Shown here: one piece after another, positions 1 through 20,600 of the stretch
How positions within the stretch are numbered: position 1 is the stretch's first letter
Layout: each line of letters starts with the position of its first letter
Notes under the pieces: model-generated
Told to the model about the DNA's origin: nothing
What the model saw: only the letters and a program-made list of their open reading frames with translations
The model's database searches: none
Translations under genes and position numbers: made by a program
Source of the DNA: Spirogloea muscicola
Taxonomy: Eukaryota; Streptophyta; Zygnematophyceae; Spirogloeales; Spirogloeaceae
Length of the DNA: 33,623 nt
NCBI GenBank assembly: GCA_009602725.1
Contig: WELB01000031.1
Location: 559,706-593,328 of the forward strand
Direction: 5' to 3'

Positions 1-416
1 GGAGGCTACGGCGTGAAATGGTCCTCCCTGATCCAGCATCTGGCCCGGCTGGTTGATGCGCGTCGTCGAAGTCGGGGGGGCAGCTTGGGCCACTGCAGCA
101 TTCCGCAGGCCTTAGTTGCATATTATAGAATGCGGCTCTCGCTTAGTTTGCAGCGCTCGCAAGCATTGGCTCTTCATCAACGTGCAGGGCGCGCTCTAAG
201 TCAGGCCTCCGGCTTTCGCGGCGGCGCTCCAGCTCCCCAAGTTAGCTTGTCAGATTTGTTTGTGCTCACCCGTGGGTACTAATGTCATCTTAGGTACCTT
301 AGATTAGGTCTCCGTATTATGTAGCCTTGTTTAGTCTGCACTCGACTCTGCCTGAACAATGTATTGGCTTGAATTGGCCTCCCTTTCAATTCATGCGCCC
401 CGCGCGCCTTCTCTCT
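1..416 (+). mobile_element. LINE 3' end, family B: C-terminal ORF fragment plus 3' UTR
   Basis: The reading frame is open from base 1 to the TAA at 280-282 and runs off the left edge of the window. It encodes the end of a LINE ORF2: a segment like GYGVKWSSLIQHLARLV, then RMRLSLSLQRSQALALHQRAG, ending SLSDLFVLTRGY. The same terminal block recurs in every other LINE fragment here, which is how it was identified. The 3' UTR from 283 to about 416 matches those of the copies at 1578-1776 and 6206-6458. About 89 nt past the stop it carries a small hairpin (GAATTG 371-376, CAATTC 387-392), and it ends in a pyrimidine-rich CCTTCTCTC tail. The 5' part of the element lies outside the window, so its full length is unknown. 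Confidence 0.75.
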
Positions 417-419
417 CTT

Positions 420-689
420 CTCTGGGAGGGGGAAAGGAGGGGAAGATCTCAACGTGGCAGCGCGGGCCCTCAGGCGCCGCCACGTGGCACCGGGCACGGG
501 GAGAAGCCGCCCGCCGGGGCCGAAGCCGCCACCTGGCCGGCGGCCGGCCGCCGGAGGATCGTCGGGGGGCGCCCGACGTCGCAGGCAGGCGGGGCCCGCA
601 GTCCGCGGCCCGACGCTTGCGGCTGCGGGGGCGACTCCGTCTTGCCCCCGTCGATGAAGAAGTTGCTTGCCCGGGAGAGATTAGGGGCT
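420..689. other. GC-rich spacer, no supported gene
   Basis: This is GC-rich sequence between the family B LINE end and the first family A tail. Several frames stay open, as expected at this base composition, but none gives a recognisable protein. No repeat shared with the rest of the window was seen. Confidence 0.4.
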
Positions 690-1039
690 GGGAAACAAGA
701 AAGTGCTCGCCCCATGGAGTAGAAGGAAAGTGCTCGCCTATAGAGTAGAGGAGCTGGCAAAAGCCAGCCCGAGAAGAAGGAAGAATGTCCAAAGATAAAG
801 ACAGAGGTGCCGAAAAAGGACTACACCACAAAACACGACTAGAACACAAGACGATGCTGAGGGGAGCTCAGTATCCGCGGGTGAGCAACATCAGGTCGGA
901 ATAGAAGAAGGCTCGCCCACAGAGAAAGAGGGGCTGGCTTGGCCAGCCCAAAAAGAATGGACAATGTCCAAAGCCGAAGAATGAGATGCCGAGGAAGGAT
1001 TCCTCTACTCTACCAAACACGACAACATACTAGGGAAGC
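690..1039 (-). repeat. Tandemly duplicated LINE family A 3' ends with hairpin tails
   Basis: Two imperfect copies of one unit lie head to tail. Read on the minus strand, each has the last codons of the LINE ORF (DLMLLTRGY and stop; stops near 867 and at 1040-1042), then about 100 nt of 3' UTR, a GGGCTGG-type hairpin (931-949 and 753-768) and a GGGCGAGC-CTTCTT end (about 905-917 and 731-738). The inner copy belongs to the long R2-like element to its right. The outer copy keeps only about 11 codons of ORF. A further partial tail with the gtgctcgcc motif sits at 700-712. Either a later 5'-truncated copy inserted at the tail of the first, or the 3' end was duplicated. Confidence 0.6.
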
Positions 1040-1577
1040 TCAGTACCCGCGAGTGAGCAACATCAGGTCCGAGTAGCTCGAGGCAGGGAAGGAGGCACTC
1101 CGCCGAGACCCGGAGGCAGCGGCCAGAGCGCGTCCTGCGCGCGTGTGGACAGCGTGGGCAAGGGATCGCTGGAACGATACCGCCAAGCGCATGCGAAAGA
1201 CCTGGGCGAGCGACCCGGCGGCGTTGAAGCCGGGCAGCGCCCCGGGCGGACCCGACCGCCGATGTTAGCCTGACGAGCAAGCCGCTGGAAGAAGAAAGCG
1301 GCTGCTGATATGAAAGAGAGGAGATCCAGCCAGCGGCTGCCGAAGGCCCCGTGAACATCTATTGCCAGGGCCGCGAACTCATCACCGACCGGGTGATCGG
1401 CATATTTTTTCTCTTTTGCCCGGGCTGCCAGGCCTACCGCATGCCCTGCAAACGCCGACCGGGTGGGGTTGCCGGAGTCGTAGCTGTCCGTTGTCACCAC
1501 ATCAGCGATGATGCGGGGACCGCCGCCGGGCGGGATAGCGACCAGGTCGGCGCGTCGGGTGTGCGACCGGCCGTCCT

Positions 1578-1776
1578 CTTTGGCGGCGCTCCAGCTCCCC
1601 AAGTTAGCTTGTCAGATTTGTTTGTGCTCACCCGTGGGTACTAATGTCATCTTAGGTACCTTAGATTAGGTCTCCGTATTATGTAGCATTGTTTAGTCTG
1701 CACTCGACTCTGCCTGAACAATGTATTGGCTTGAATTGGCCTCCCTTTCAATTCATGCGCCCCGCGCGCCTTCTCT
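1578..1776 (+). mobile_element. LINE family B 3' end inserted in the R2-like LINE
   Basis: From about 1580 this matches 221-416 almost base for base: the last 20 or so codons ending SLSDLFVLTRGY, a TAA at 1642-1644, and the same 3' UTR with the GAATTG/CAATTC hairpin and CCTTCTCTC end. It lies antisense to the host LINE. On the minus strand the host coding sequence reads up to SVMPILRGE on one side and resumes at KEDGRSHTRRADL on the other, so it splits the zinc-motif and endonuclease parts. No convincing target-site duplication was seen beyond a few pyrimidines. Confidence 0.8.
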
Positions 1777-1841
1777 CCCTCGCCCCGCAGGATGGGCATG
1801 ACTGAGGAGCACTCCACCGCCACCTTGAAGCCTTTCTGAAC

Positions 1842-1908
1842 CTTTGTGAATTCTTTTTGGGCTGGCTTTTCGCAGCCCTTGCCCCCATTGGGAGTGCCAC
1901 TTCTTCTT
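1842..1908 (+). mobile_element. Tail-only insertion (family A hairpin tail) with target-site duplication
   Basis: A roughly 67-bp segment holds ctttttgggctggc, the hairpin GGGCTG (1859-1864)/CAGCCC (1873-1878), and a GTGCCACTTCTTCTT end. It interrupts the R2-like LINE frame. Its flanks look like an imperfect duplication of the target: cttgaagcctttctgaac at 1824-1841 and cttgaagcccgcctttatgaac at 1909-1930, differing by a short insertion and one substitution. In the host these encode VQKGFK and IKAGFK, which supports a duplicated site. The left boundary is uncertain by about 4 nt because the element's own 5' end also begins gaac. Confidence 0.65.
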
Positions 1909-3338
1909 CTTGAAGCCCGCCTTTATGAACACCCCCTGCATACCATCGCGCAAAAGATCATGGGAAGCGGTCCGCTCGCCTCCGTGGGCGCAACGGAGCA
2001 TGTGCGCGGCCAGCTCCGCAGGGTCGGCGTGCCGAGCGCCGCACTCGCACTGTGTGACACCTGTAAGGCAGGGAGGGAGGAGCCCCAAGAGCCGATGCAC
2101 CGCCGTCCGGTAGACCTCGTCTGGCATGGTCAGTGCTGCATAGAGTGGGAGCGCTTGGAGCCACACCGCCACCCAAGGGGAAGAGGCGGAGAGAAGCCGA
2201 GCACGCCCGCGAACGTCAGACGGAGGGAGAAGCTCCACCGCCTGGTCAGAGGCCGCGTTCTCGACCAACGCCGTGAAGCGTGCCTGGGCACGCAGGTCTG
2301 GAGTGTGGGCGAGGTGCCGGAAAGGAACAGTCTGCTCGGACATGTTGGGGTGGACCTGCAGGAGCCTGTCGTGGGCAGTGCGGAGGGCGACTTGGAAGGG
2401 GAGTTGGCCTGTCTCCACATCGGCTGCCGCCCCCTCCAGGGCGCGTTGTCCGTGCACGAGGAACCTCTGACACATGGGGGCGGCCACCTGCGCCCAGCTT
2501 CCCAGGAAGGCCGCCTCACAGACGCGGGCAACTGAGCGGCATCCCAAGCCGCCCCGACTGATCGGCAGGCTGGCCTGCAGCTGCGCAGCTTGGGTGGTGA
2601 GGAACGCCAGGTGCTGCACGAGGGAGGCTGCGGTCGCCATAATGCCGGTGTCGAAGGCCTCATACGCTGCCGTCACGGCCGGTGAGGGAAGGACGGTGCG
2701 GGCCAGGTAGTGGGGCCGCTGCGCGATGCACCGGGTCAGCATGGCGGTTGCCAGCTGCATGTCGTTCAGCGTGTGCAGGCGGGCCGCCGGCCGGAGGTGG
2801 TCCTGCAGCCGCCCCTGCAGCTGCTCCGCCACGAAGGCAGGTGCGCCCAGGGGGACGCCGAGGAGAGTGAGGCCCTCGGCGGTGTCTGGCAGCCCACGGG
2901 CAGGCCCAGGTGGGCTGGCAGGGGACCTGCGGGGGACCAGGCACTGCACTTGTCCGCCCTGATGTCCAGGCCGATCGCGCCCAGCTGCACCTGGAGGGTA
3001 GCAAAGGCTGCCACGACGTCTGCAGGCGGTCCCACCAGAGTGGTATCATCTGCGTACGTCGGCACCAGCACGCCAGGGTGAGCCGCGACCGTTGCCTGGA
3101 GCGCGCGATGGTGTGCCAGCGCGGAGTAGAATCCAGCGAGTGGATCCCCTTGACGTGCACCCCTGGTGGAGTGGAGGGTCTCCACCGCTCCCCCCGTCCG
3201 CCACAGCAGGTCACTTGGCTGACCGTACCCCAGCCTGAAGAAGGGTAGAAGGCTGGGGAAGGCCTCTCTCAGCTCCTCCGAAATGACGTCCCGATCAACG
3301 CTATTGAAAGCATTGCGGACATCGACTGCCATAGCCAC

Positions 3339-3806
3339 CCACTAGGGGTGCAGGTCCGCCGAGTAGCTCCGCCGAGACCCAGAGAGAGAGAGAAAAAAAA
3401 CAAACAATTTAAAGACAAAAGAGGCGGCGTAGCACGGCCTGCTCGCGTTTATATTTAGATGTGCTTGCTTGCCTTTGTACTTGGCCATTGGCCTATGTTT
3501 GTTTCAAATACACGAAATTTTCTTTCCGTGTGGACGGCGTGGGCAAGTGAGCGTTGAACCGAAAGGCCAGTCCCCGGCACCCTTGTCCGTTGTTTGTCTC
3601 ATCCGTTTGGGCTGTAGTCTCTTGCATGTCATATGTGGTTTTGGCGCCTTCCGGCGCTTGCCCCCGGAATAAATTGCGGGAGAGCCACTTTCGGCCCTTA
3701 GGAAGAAGAAGCTCGCCCTTTGGACCTACTCTATGGGCTTGCCGTTCACATTCGGCCCCTTCGAATGCCTCGAATACAGAAGAAGTGGCACTGCCAATAG
3801 GGGCAA
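3339..3806. other. Junction region with small LINE remnant and A-rich run; no gene
   Basis: At 3344-3376 a short stretch resembles, on the minus strand, the family A ORF end (gtctcggcggag followed by ctactcgg), with bases deleted. It is followed by a (GA)n run and eight A residues at about 3370-3400. The rest, to about 3780, has open frames in several phases but no recognisable protein. A piece like the hairpin-tail end (gaagaagctcgccc) appears near 3702-3717. Confidence 0.4.
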
Positions 3807-4245
3807 GGGCTGCGAAAAGCCAGCCCAAAAAGAATTCACAAAGGTTCGGAGGGGCCTACAAGCGTGTAGCAGCTACAGAAGGGTCGGAAGATGCTATGTC
3901 AGAACAGGGGGAGGATGGATCACTCAGTATTGACGAGGAGGAGCCTCAGATCCAACAGACTAGCTGCCGGGAAACTATCCCCCTGACGAAAGCCGGAGGC
4001 CGCAGAAAGAGCACAGCCAGCACGCAGATGCAGAGCGTGGGCCATGGACCGCTGAAGGGATACAGACAATCTCATACGGTAGACTTGAGCCCACGAGCCA
4101 GCGGTGTTGAAGTCCGCCGGCTCACCGCGCATGCGGGACACAGCGCGCCGCGCAAGCCTGGCCACCAGGTCAAGCCACTGAGACCCGAGAGCCCCGTGCA
4201 CGTCCACAGCCAGGGGGACGAACACATCTGCCTCGAATAAAGAAA
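3782..4245 (-). mobile_element. LINE family A 3' end with complete hairpin tail
   Basis: On the minus strand, 4245 to about 3923 encodes the LINE C-terminus: VFVPLAVDVHGALGSQWLDL, ADFNTAGSWAQVYRMRLSVS, LQRSMAHALHLRAG, then ASGFRQGDSFPAASLLDLRLLL. A one-base frame change puts the present stop at 3920-3922, next to the ancestral TACTGA. The 3' UTR follows, with hairpin GGGCTG (3807-3812)/CAGCCC (3821-3826) about 100 nt past the stop, and ends GTGCCACTTCTTCT near 3782. This is the clearest case showing that the hairpin belongs to the LINE 3' UTR. Confidence 0.75.
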
Positions 4246-4290
4246 GAAAGTGCTCGCCCATATAGAAAAAGGCTGGACATGCAGCGGCGA
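4246..4290 (-). repeat. Partial LINE hairpin tail
   Basis: The plus strand reads aagtgctcgcccatatag, then aaaaaggctgg, which is the antisense of a family A tail end. The second hairpin arm is degenerate (gcagc). It sits between two LINE fragments in opposite orientation. Confidence 0.5.
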
Positions 4291-4299
4291 ACGCCGCTC

Positions 4300-4420
4300 G
4301 TGGTAAAGCGGCGACGTACGTGGACCCGGCAGGGGACGAGTTCGTCTGGCCGTCGATGTGCACGGGGCATTCGGCAGTCAGTGGCTCGACCTGTTGCCCG
4401 GCTTGCGCGCACAGCCCTTG
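4300..4420 (+). mobile_element. LINE family A endonuclease-end fragment, inverted relative to 3782-4245
   Basis: The plus strand encodes YVDPAGDEFV and, after a frame change, DVHGAFGSQWLDLLPGL. This matches the endonuclease-to-C-terminus junction of the R2-like LINE at 1040-1602 (KKYADHPVGDEFAALAIDVHGAFGSRWLDL). About 80 bp of it is also an inverted partner of 4150-4235. The fragment is bounded on its right by an antisense hairpin tail. Confidence 0.65.
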
Positions 4421-4427
4421 CCTTCTC

Positions 4428-4512
4428 CAAGAAGAAGGGCTCGCCCATCGAGGATAGGGGCTGGAAAAACCAGCCCAAAAAAGAATGAACAAAGTACGAG
4501 AAGGGGGCCAGA
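4428..4512 (-). repeat. LINE family A hairpin tail without ORF
   Basis: The plus strand shows gaagaagggctcgccc, then ggggctgg (GGGCTGG 4458-4464), a five-A loop, CCAGCCC (4470-4476), then aaaaaagaatgaacaaag and a gggggccag/gcgctaag extension also seen at 29705 and 30720. It is antisense on the plus strand. No LINE ORF adjoins it in the matching orientation. Confidence 0.7.
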
Positions 4513-6205
4513 GGAAGCGCTAAGAAAACAACCAAGAGGGCTTACTTTGCAGGATCTGTCATGTACTGCAGCTCTAGCACCCTTTGGTAGAGCTGCTTCT
4601 TTCACAGCCACAGTACCTCATTGGAAGCAGAGGTCTTGTAAGAGGGGGCCATGGCTGTGGAAAGACCCTGTCAATGCCTCGCTGCTTGTTTCTGACTTGC
4701 GGATCTTGACAGGGAGAAAAGGAAGGAAGCAAGAAAGCCAGGCTGGTGGGAGGTTTCCTGAGTGGCTATCCCCAGAAACCACACTCTTTGCTGAGTTGGA
4801 TTGTGCTTTCATGGTGGGGCTTAGTTCTGAACCCCGTCCACTTGTTGGCATGGCCTCTCACAGCGACCTCCTCCTCTTAGTGTACTGGCTCGGCTTGGCC
4901 TCACTTCCATCTCGCACCTGCGCCATCCTCTCTTTGAGAGAGCACTACATTCCTCACTAACCACTCCATGACCGAGCCACCGGCACCGGCCCTCAATCAG
5001 TCGGCCGTGTGTCCACTTGGCCACCTGGTCGCTTGTGGCTGTCCGCACCGCCCGGGTTGGCGACATGCACTACTCCTGAAGCACTCCTGTGCAAGCCCCC
5101 AGGCTTTGTCGCTGAGCAAGTGGGTCTCTACGTCCAATCTGCCCTACTCGTTTCCAATACGTTGCCATCTCAGAAAGTACATGTGTACTACTACCCGAGG
5201 CCTCTGGAAGTCAGGAATATGGTCAGCCCTACCTCGACAGGCCAAAATGCATAGAGACTTGGCAGGACTAAGCACCAGGAGAGCAGCACGTGCAAATCAC
5301 TATCTGAGCTGTCCGTTATATTTTCACATTCAAGTGAGCGCAGTCTGTGCAGATATGTGACTGAGGTCAACAGATTGAGACCTTCTTAAAAATCTTTGGC
5401 ATTGAAGAATTATAGTTGGTTGTCACTGGTGTGGCTAGACTGGCGGATCACACTGTGTCTCAGCAAGCCAACACTGTGAGAGATAGTTGTGGGATGTGAC
5501 CCAGGCGCTTTTTTTGAATTACTAGATATACAATAGTCACTTCTACTTCGCTACCACACGCTCGTTGCCAGCCGCGGTTGATCCTCTGAGGATGTTGTAG
5601 TACCAAGAGCGACCACTGTACCCTTTTCTGGGTCAGGCGACTAGGGGAAGACGCGTTCAGAGACAAGTGCACTCCTTGACTATGTGGATCCAGGATAGAG
5701 TTGCACCGTACAAAGGCCCCCAGATATTATCGCATGCAGCAAGTACAACAAATCACATTGATGCGACAGGTGCTCGTGCAGATACTAAGACTAGAGTGTG
5801 GCTTGAGCTTGTCCTTATGGCTGGGCTTATTACTGACGGCCATTGTCATATAATGAGCACCATGAACCCCAATATCTAAGCACCATAAACCCCAATATTT
5901 AGCAAGCTGCTAAATTAGCAATACTTCTTTGTGAATCGTCGCTGCAGCACTGCAAAAACAGGCAGTTTGATTGGACGTAGAAACAGTTGTAGAGAGTAAC
6001 AGAACCAACCGCGCATTGTATTGGAGGTAAGAAGACTCTCACTTGCCGAGCTTGGCCGAGCACTTGCGGAGCTTGGCCAAGGCAGTGCTTGCTCGTACGC
6101 ATGCCAAGCCCGACGGTGGCGCTACATCGGACAGTGGGGGCCGGTTGGTTACGGGAGACGGCCGCGGCTGCGCCGTCCGGCAACCGCTTCCGTTCGTTCC
6201 GCTTC
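4513..6205. other. Intergenic, no supported gene
   Basis: About 1.7 kb was scanned on both strands. The open frames are short (80-130 codons at most) and give no recognisable domain; none shows a convincing exon chain. It contains no hairpin tail or LINE end. The right end (about 6040-6205) becomes GC-rich and adjoins the LINE end upstream of the CHD1-like gene. Promoter elements cannot be assigned. Confidence 0.45.
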
Positions 6206-6458
6206 TCTTTGGCTCTTCATCAACGTGCAGGGCGCGCTCTAAGTCAGGCCTCCGGCTTTCGTGGCGGCGCTCCAGCTCCCCAAGTTAGCTTGTCAGATTT
6301 GTTTGTGCTCACCCGTGGGTACTAATGTCATCTTAGGTACCTTAGATTAGGTCTCCGTATTATATAGCATTGTTTAGTCTGCACTCGACTCTGCCTGAAC
6401 AATGTATTGGCTTGAATTGGCCTCCCTTTCAATTCATGCGCCCCGCGCGCCTTCTCTC
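6206..6458 (+). mobile_element. LINE family B 3' end, 5'-truncated, upstream of the CHD1-like gene
   Basis: From ttggctcttcatcaacg onward this copy matches 167-416: the last codons ending SLSDLFVLTRGY, a TAA at 6323-6325, the shared 3' UTR with the GAATTG/CAATTC hairpin, and the CCTTCTCTC end. The 12-mer TCTCTTTGGCTC occurs at the left junction (about 6204-6215) and again at the right end (about 6456-6467), consistent with a target-site duplication or microhomology-primed insertion. It ends about 190 nt before the CHD1-like start codon, so it lies in that gene's promoter or 5' UTR. Confidence 0.78.
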
Positions 6459-6595
6459 TCTTTGGCTCCGTCATGAACACCTGTATGCATCTGGCTGGCA
6501 TTTCACAGCCGATTCTTTCATATCAGCAGCCGCTTCCTCTCCCAGGGCCCCTCAGTACTGTTTGCTCACATCTCCAACCCCGCCTCGCCCCGCGC

Positions 6596-6631
6596 ATGGC
6601 ATCGCCAGCCATGGCGCGGCGGCGCCGCTGA
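6596..6631 (+). promoter_or_regulatory. Short upstream ORF in the CHD1-like leader
   Basis: An ATG at 6596 opens an 11-codon frame (MASPAMARRRR) ending in TGA at 6629-6631, 19 nt before the main ATG at 6651 and in a different frame. If the transcript starts upstream of 6596, this uORF would precede the main start and could reduce its translation. The transcription start is unknown, so its relevance is inference. Confidence 0.35.
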
Positions 6632-6650
6632 CGGCGGCCGGCGCGGCGCC

Positions 6651-16621
<9,971 letters not shown>

Positions 16622-17732
16622 CTTAAAGTCAGAGTAATAGATGTGATGCCCGAATGCCTGGTACAGGTCTTCTCATGCCGCCACCGTCGCGCACTTCTTG
16701 TTCAACCACTCACCGCAGTGCCCCACACAGGCCGGCCCAGGTGGGCCTGAAGCAGGCCCGCGTATGGCCCTCAGAGAGCAGGATTGGCAATGCACCGCAT
16801 TGAGCCCACGCTAGAGCTCCCGCCGAGCTCTTCCCATAGGCAGGTGCCTGACACACGTTGTTGTGCCCGTTAGTTCGTCCCTCTTCTTCTGTTGCCTAGA
16901 TCACTGGCCCTCGGTGGGCAGGCAGTACATAAGCACTCACGGTGGGAAGGAGGTTGCCGTGGGCCGGGGAGGGGGCTGGGGCACACAGTGGAGGCGGGGA
17001 GATGCAAGGAGGGTGGATGGGCCACTTCACAGATAATGTGCAGCGAGAAATCAGTCCATAGTGCTTACTTAAGAATCTGTAAGAGGTAAGCTGAGCCGAT
17101 GCATTGCTGCAGCCCTCTCGCTTGCAAGCGCATAGGGGCAGATATCCATATCGTTAGCAGAGCTGATGAAATCGAATAGATACTTGGAAGTCAAATAAGA
17201 TAGAAGGAAGACCTGCAACCAGGCTCCTACTAATCTTCGGCCTACAGGTGGAGGCAGCAGTCCGCTTTACGAGGGCAAGCGCACAGAGGAGAAATCAACA
17301 TTGTCAGCAGAGCTCGTGATGTGGATAAATAATCACTCGGAAGTCAACAAGATACAAAGGAAGACCTGCAACAAGGCTTCTAATCTCCCGCCTAACTGTG
17401 GAGGCAGCAGTCCGGCGGGCAACTTTGGTGGCGTGGCTGCATCTCCACTACGACCTGCTGGGTTCCATTGCCGCCGTCGGCCTGGTCGAAGCAAGCATTC
17501 GGGCACGCTGGGCATTCATATGGCCCCGTCCGTGGCAGAAGCCCAGCCGTGGCGACACCATGGAGGAGCTACGCAAGCAAGCCTGAGTCGAGTCCAGTGA
17601 CAGTCACGTCCAGAACTGGGAGGCGCTGGCGGCTGAGAGCTCTGCGGTCGCCACTGGGCAGGGCACTGGCCCACCGCCGCCACTGGCAGCGGCGGCAGGG
17701 GCAGAATTGCGCTCGCCCGTCTGAGCGAGGGA
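16622..17732. other. Intergenic between convergent genes; no firm gene
   Basis: This region lies between the 3' ends of the CHD1-like gene (+) and the methyltransferase gene (-), so it should hold both 3' UTRs. A TGTAA, the usual green-algal polyadenylation signal, occurs near 17078, but no site can be assigned. A diverged tandem repeat occupies 17121-17412. An open stretch at 17398-17586 encodes a fairly hydrophobic peptide (LVAWLHLHYDLLGSIAAVGL) that might be an exon, but it lacks a start, partner exons or homology that I recognise. Confidence 0.4.
17121..17412. repeat. Diverged tandem duplication, unit about 145 bp
   Basis: Copy 1 (about 17121-17262) and copy 2 (about 17270-17412) share, in order, gcaagcgca, tagcagagct or cagcagagct, ggaagtcaa, aaggaagacctgcaac, and gtggaggcagcagtccg. 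Similarity is moderate with small indels, so the duplication is not recent. Confidence 0.7.
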
Positions 17733-19902
<2,170 letters not shown>

Positions 19903-19954
19903 GCCCGCCGCCGCCGCCCAAACCCCAGACCCTAGAGCCTAAACAGCGCTAGAA

Positions 19955-19983
19955 CCGCCGCCGCCGCCGCCGCCGCCGCCGCG
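19955..19983. repeat. (CCG)n microsatellite
   Basis: About nine CCG/GCC repeats lie about 50-80 nt upstream of the presumed methyltransferase ATG, probably in its 5' UTR or promoter. The sequence around it (19984-20336) is GC-rich with G runs and no recognisable gene. Confidence 0.9.
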
Positions 19984-20336
19984 GCGCGCGGCGATGGCTG
20001 GGACAGGACGGGACAAGGCATTCGAAGCGGGGGGGGCGCGGGAGGGGAGGAGGAGGGGGGGCGGAGGTCGGGGAAGCGAGGTCCTCGGTAAGGCCACTCT
20101 CTGCGGGCGGGGAGAGAGGGTGGGGCCCGCTCCCTCCCGCCGCTCCCCCTCCCCGGCCTGCGCTTATTCGCTTATCGGGCCCCTCGCTCCGGGATGCGGG
20201 GACCCCCCTCCTCGGCCCCGAAACGCGCTCTGGCCTCGAGTTGCCGGTCCCCCCTGGAACCCTGAACCCCGAACCCTGGAAGGAAAAGCGCGTCCCACAG
20301 CAGGTGGCTGTCACTTGAGGCCTTTGAGGCCTGCGG

Positions 20337-20600
20337 CCATTGTCCATTCTTTTCTGGGCTGGCTTTGCTAGCCCCTCTTCTCTCAGCGCGCGCCATTTCT
20401 TGCTGTGAGAAGAAGGGCTCGCTCATTGAGGATCGGGGCTGGGAAAAAGGGTGTTCATGACTCTCTTAGCCGTTTCAGACATTGTACATTCCTTTGGGCC
20501 TTTGCCAGCCCCTCTTCTCTTCTCTATGGGCGAGTTCTCTTCTTAGAGTGCCACTTCTTCTCTTCTTTGGGCTGGCCTCTCCCAGGCGATGCCTTATCAC
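20337..20600. repeat. Cluster of four LINE hairpin tails, mixed orientation
   Basis: Plus-sense tails: 20337-20380 (tgtccattcttttctgggct; arms GGGCTGGC and GCTAGCCC around 20356-20374), 20483-20545 (ttgccagcccctcttctc, then tatgggcgagttctcttctt) and 20560-20592 (tttgggctggcctctcccagg). One is antisense, 20409-20457 (gaagaagggctcgctcatt, then ggggctggg). No LINE ORF adjoins them, so these are tail-only copies, several degenerate. Confidence 0.65.

Larger units (their letters stand above)
1040..3338 (-). pseudogene. R2-like non-LTR retrotransposon (LINE family A) ORF, 5'-truncated and broken
   Basis: On the minus strand, 3338 down to about 2890 encodes reverse transcriptase: VDVRNAFNSVDRD, then TRGARQGDPL, then the catalytic YADDTTLVG box. 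A frameshift near 2890-2900 moves the frame; it continues (2949 down to about 1920) with the RT thumb and a CCHC-like motif (CECG...HMLRCAHGGERTASHD), which in R2-type elements precedes the nuclease. From about 1602 to 1040 lies a restriction-like endonuclease domain (RRADLVAIPPGGG, ADVVTTDSYD, EKKYAD), then DVHGAFGSRWLDL and, after another frame change, the common end DLMLLTRGY and a TGA at 1040-1042. RT motifs upstream of VDVRNAF are missing, so the copy is 5'-truncated. Two insertions (1578-1776 and 1842-1908) interrupt it. The domain order is that of R2/NeSL-type LINEs; assignment to a named clade is inference. It cannot encode a working protein. Confidence 0.82.

Noticed and set aside
4821-5066. 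81-codon minus-strand frame in the intergenic region
   Set aside because: No recognisable domain, no strong start context, and base composition like its surroundings.
19921-19945. Telomere-like CCCAAACCCC/CCCTAGAG sequence, and a similar one near 20260
   Set aside because: Too short and irregular to be an interstitial telomeric repeat.
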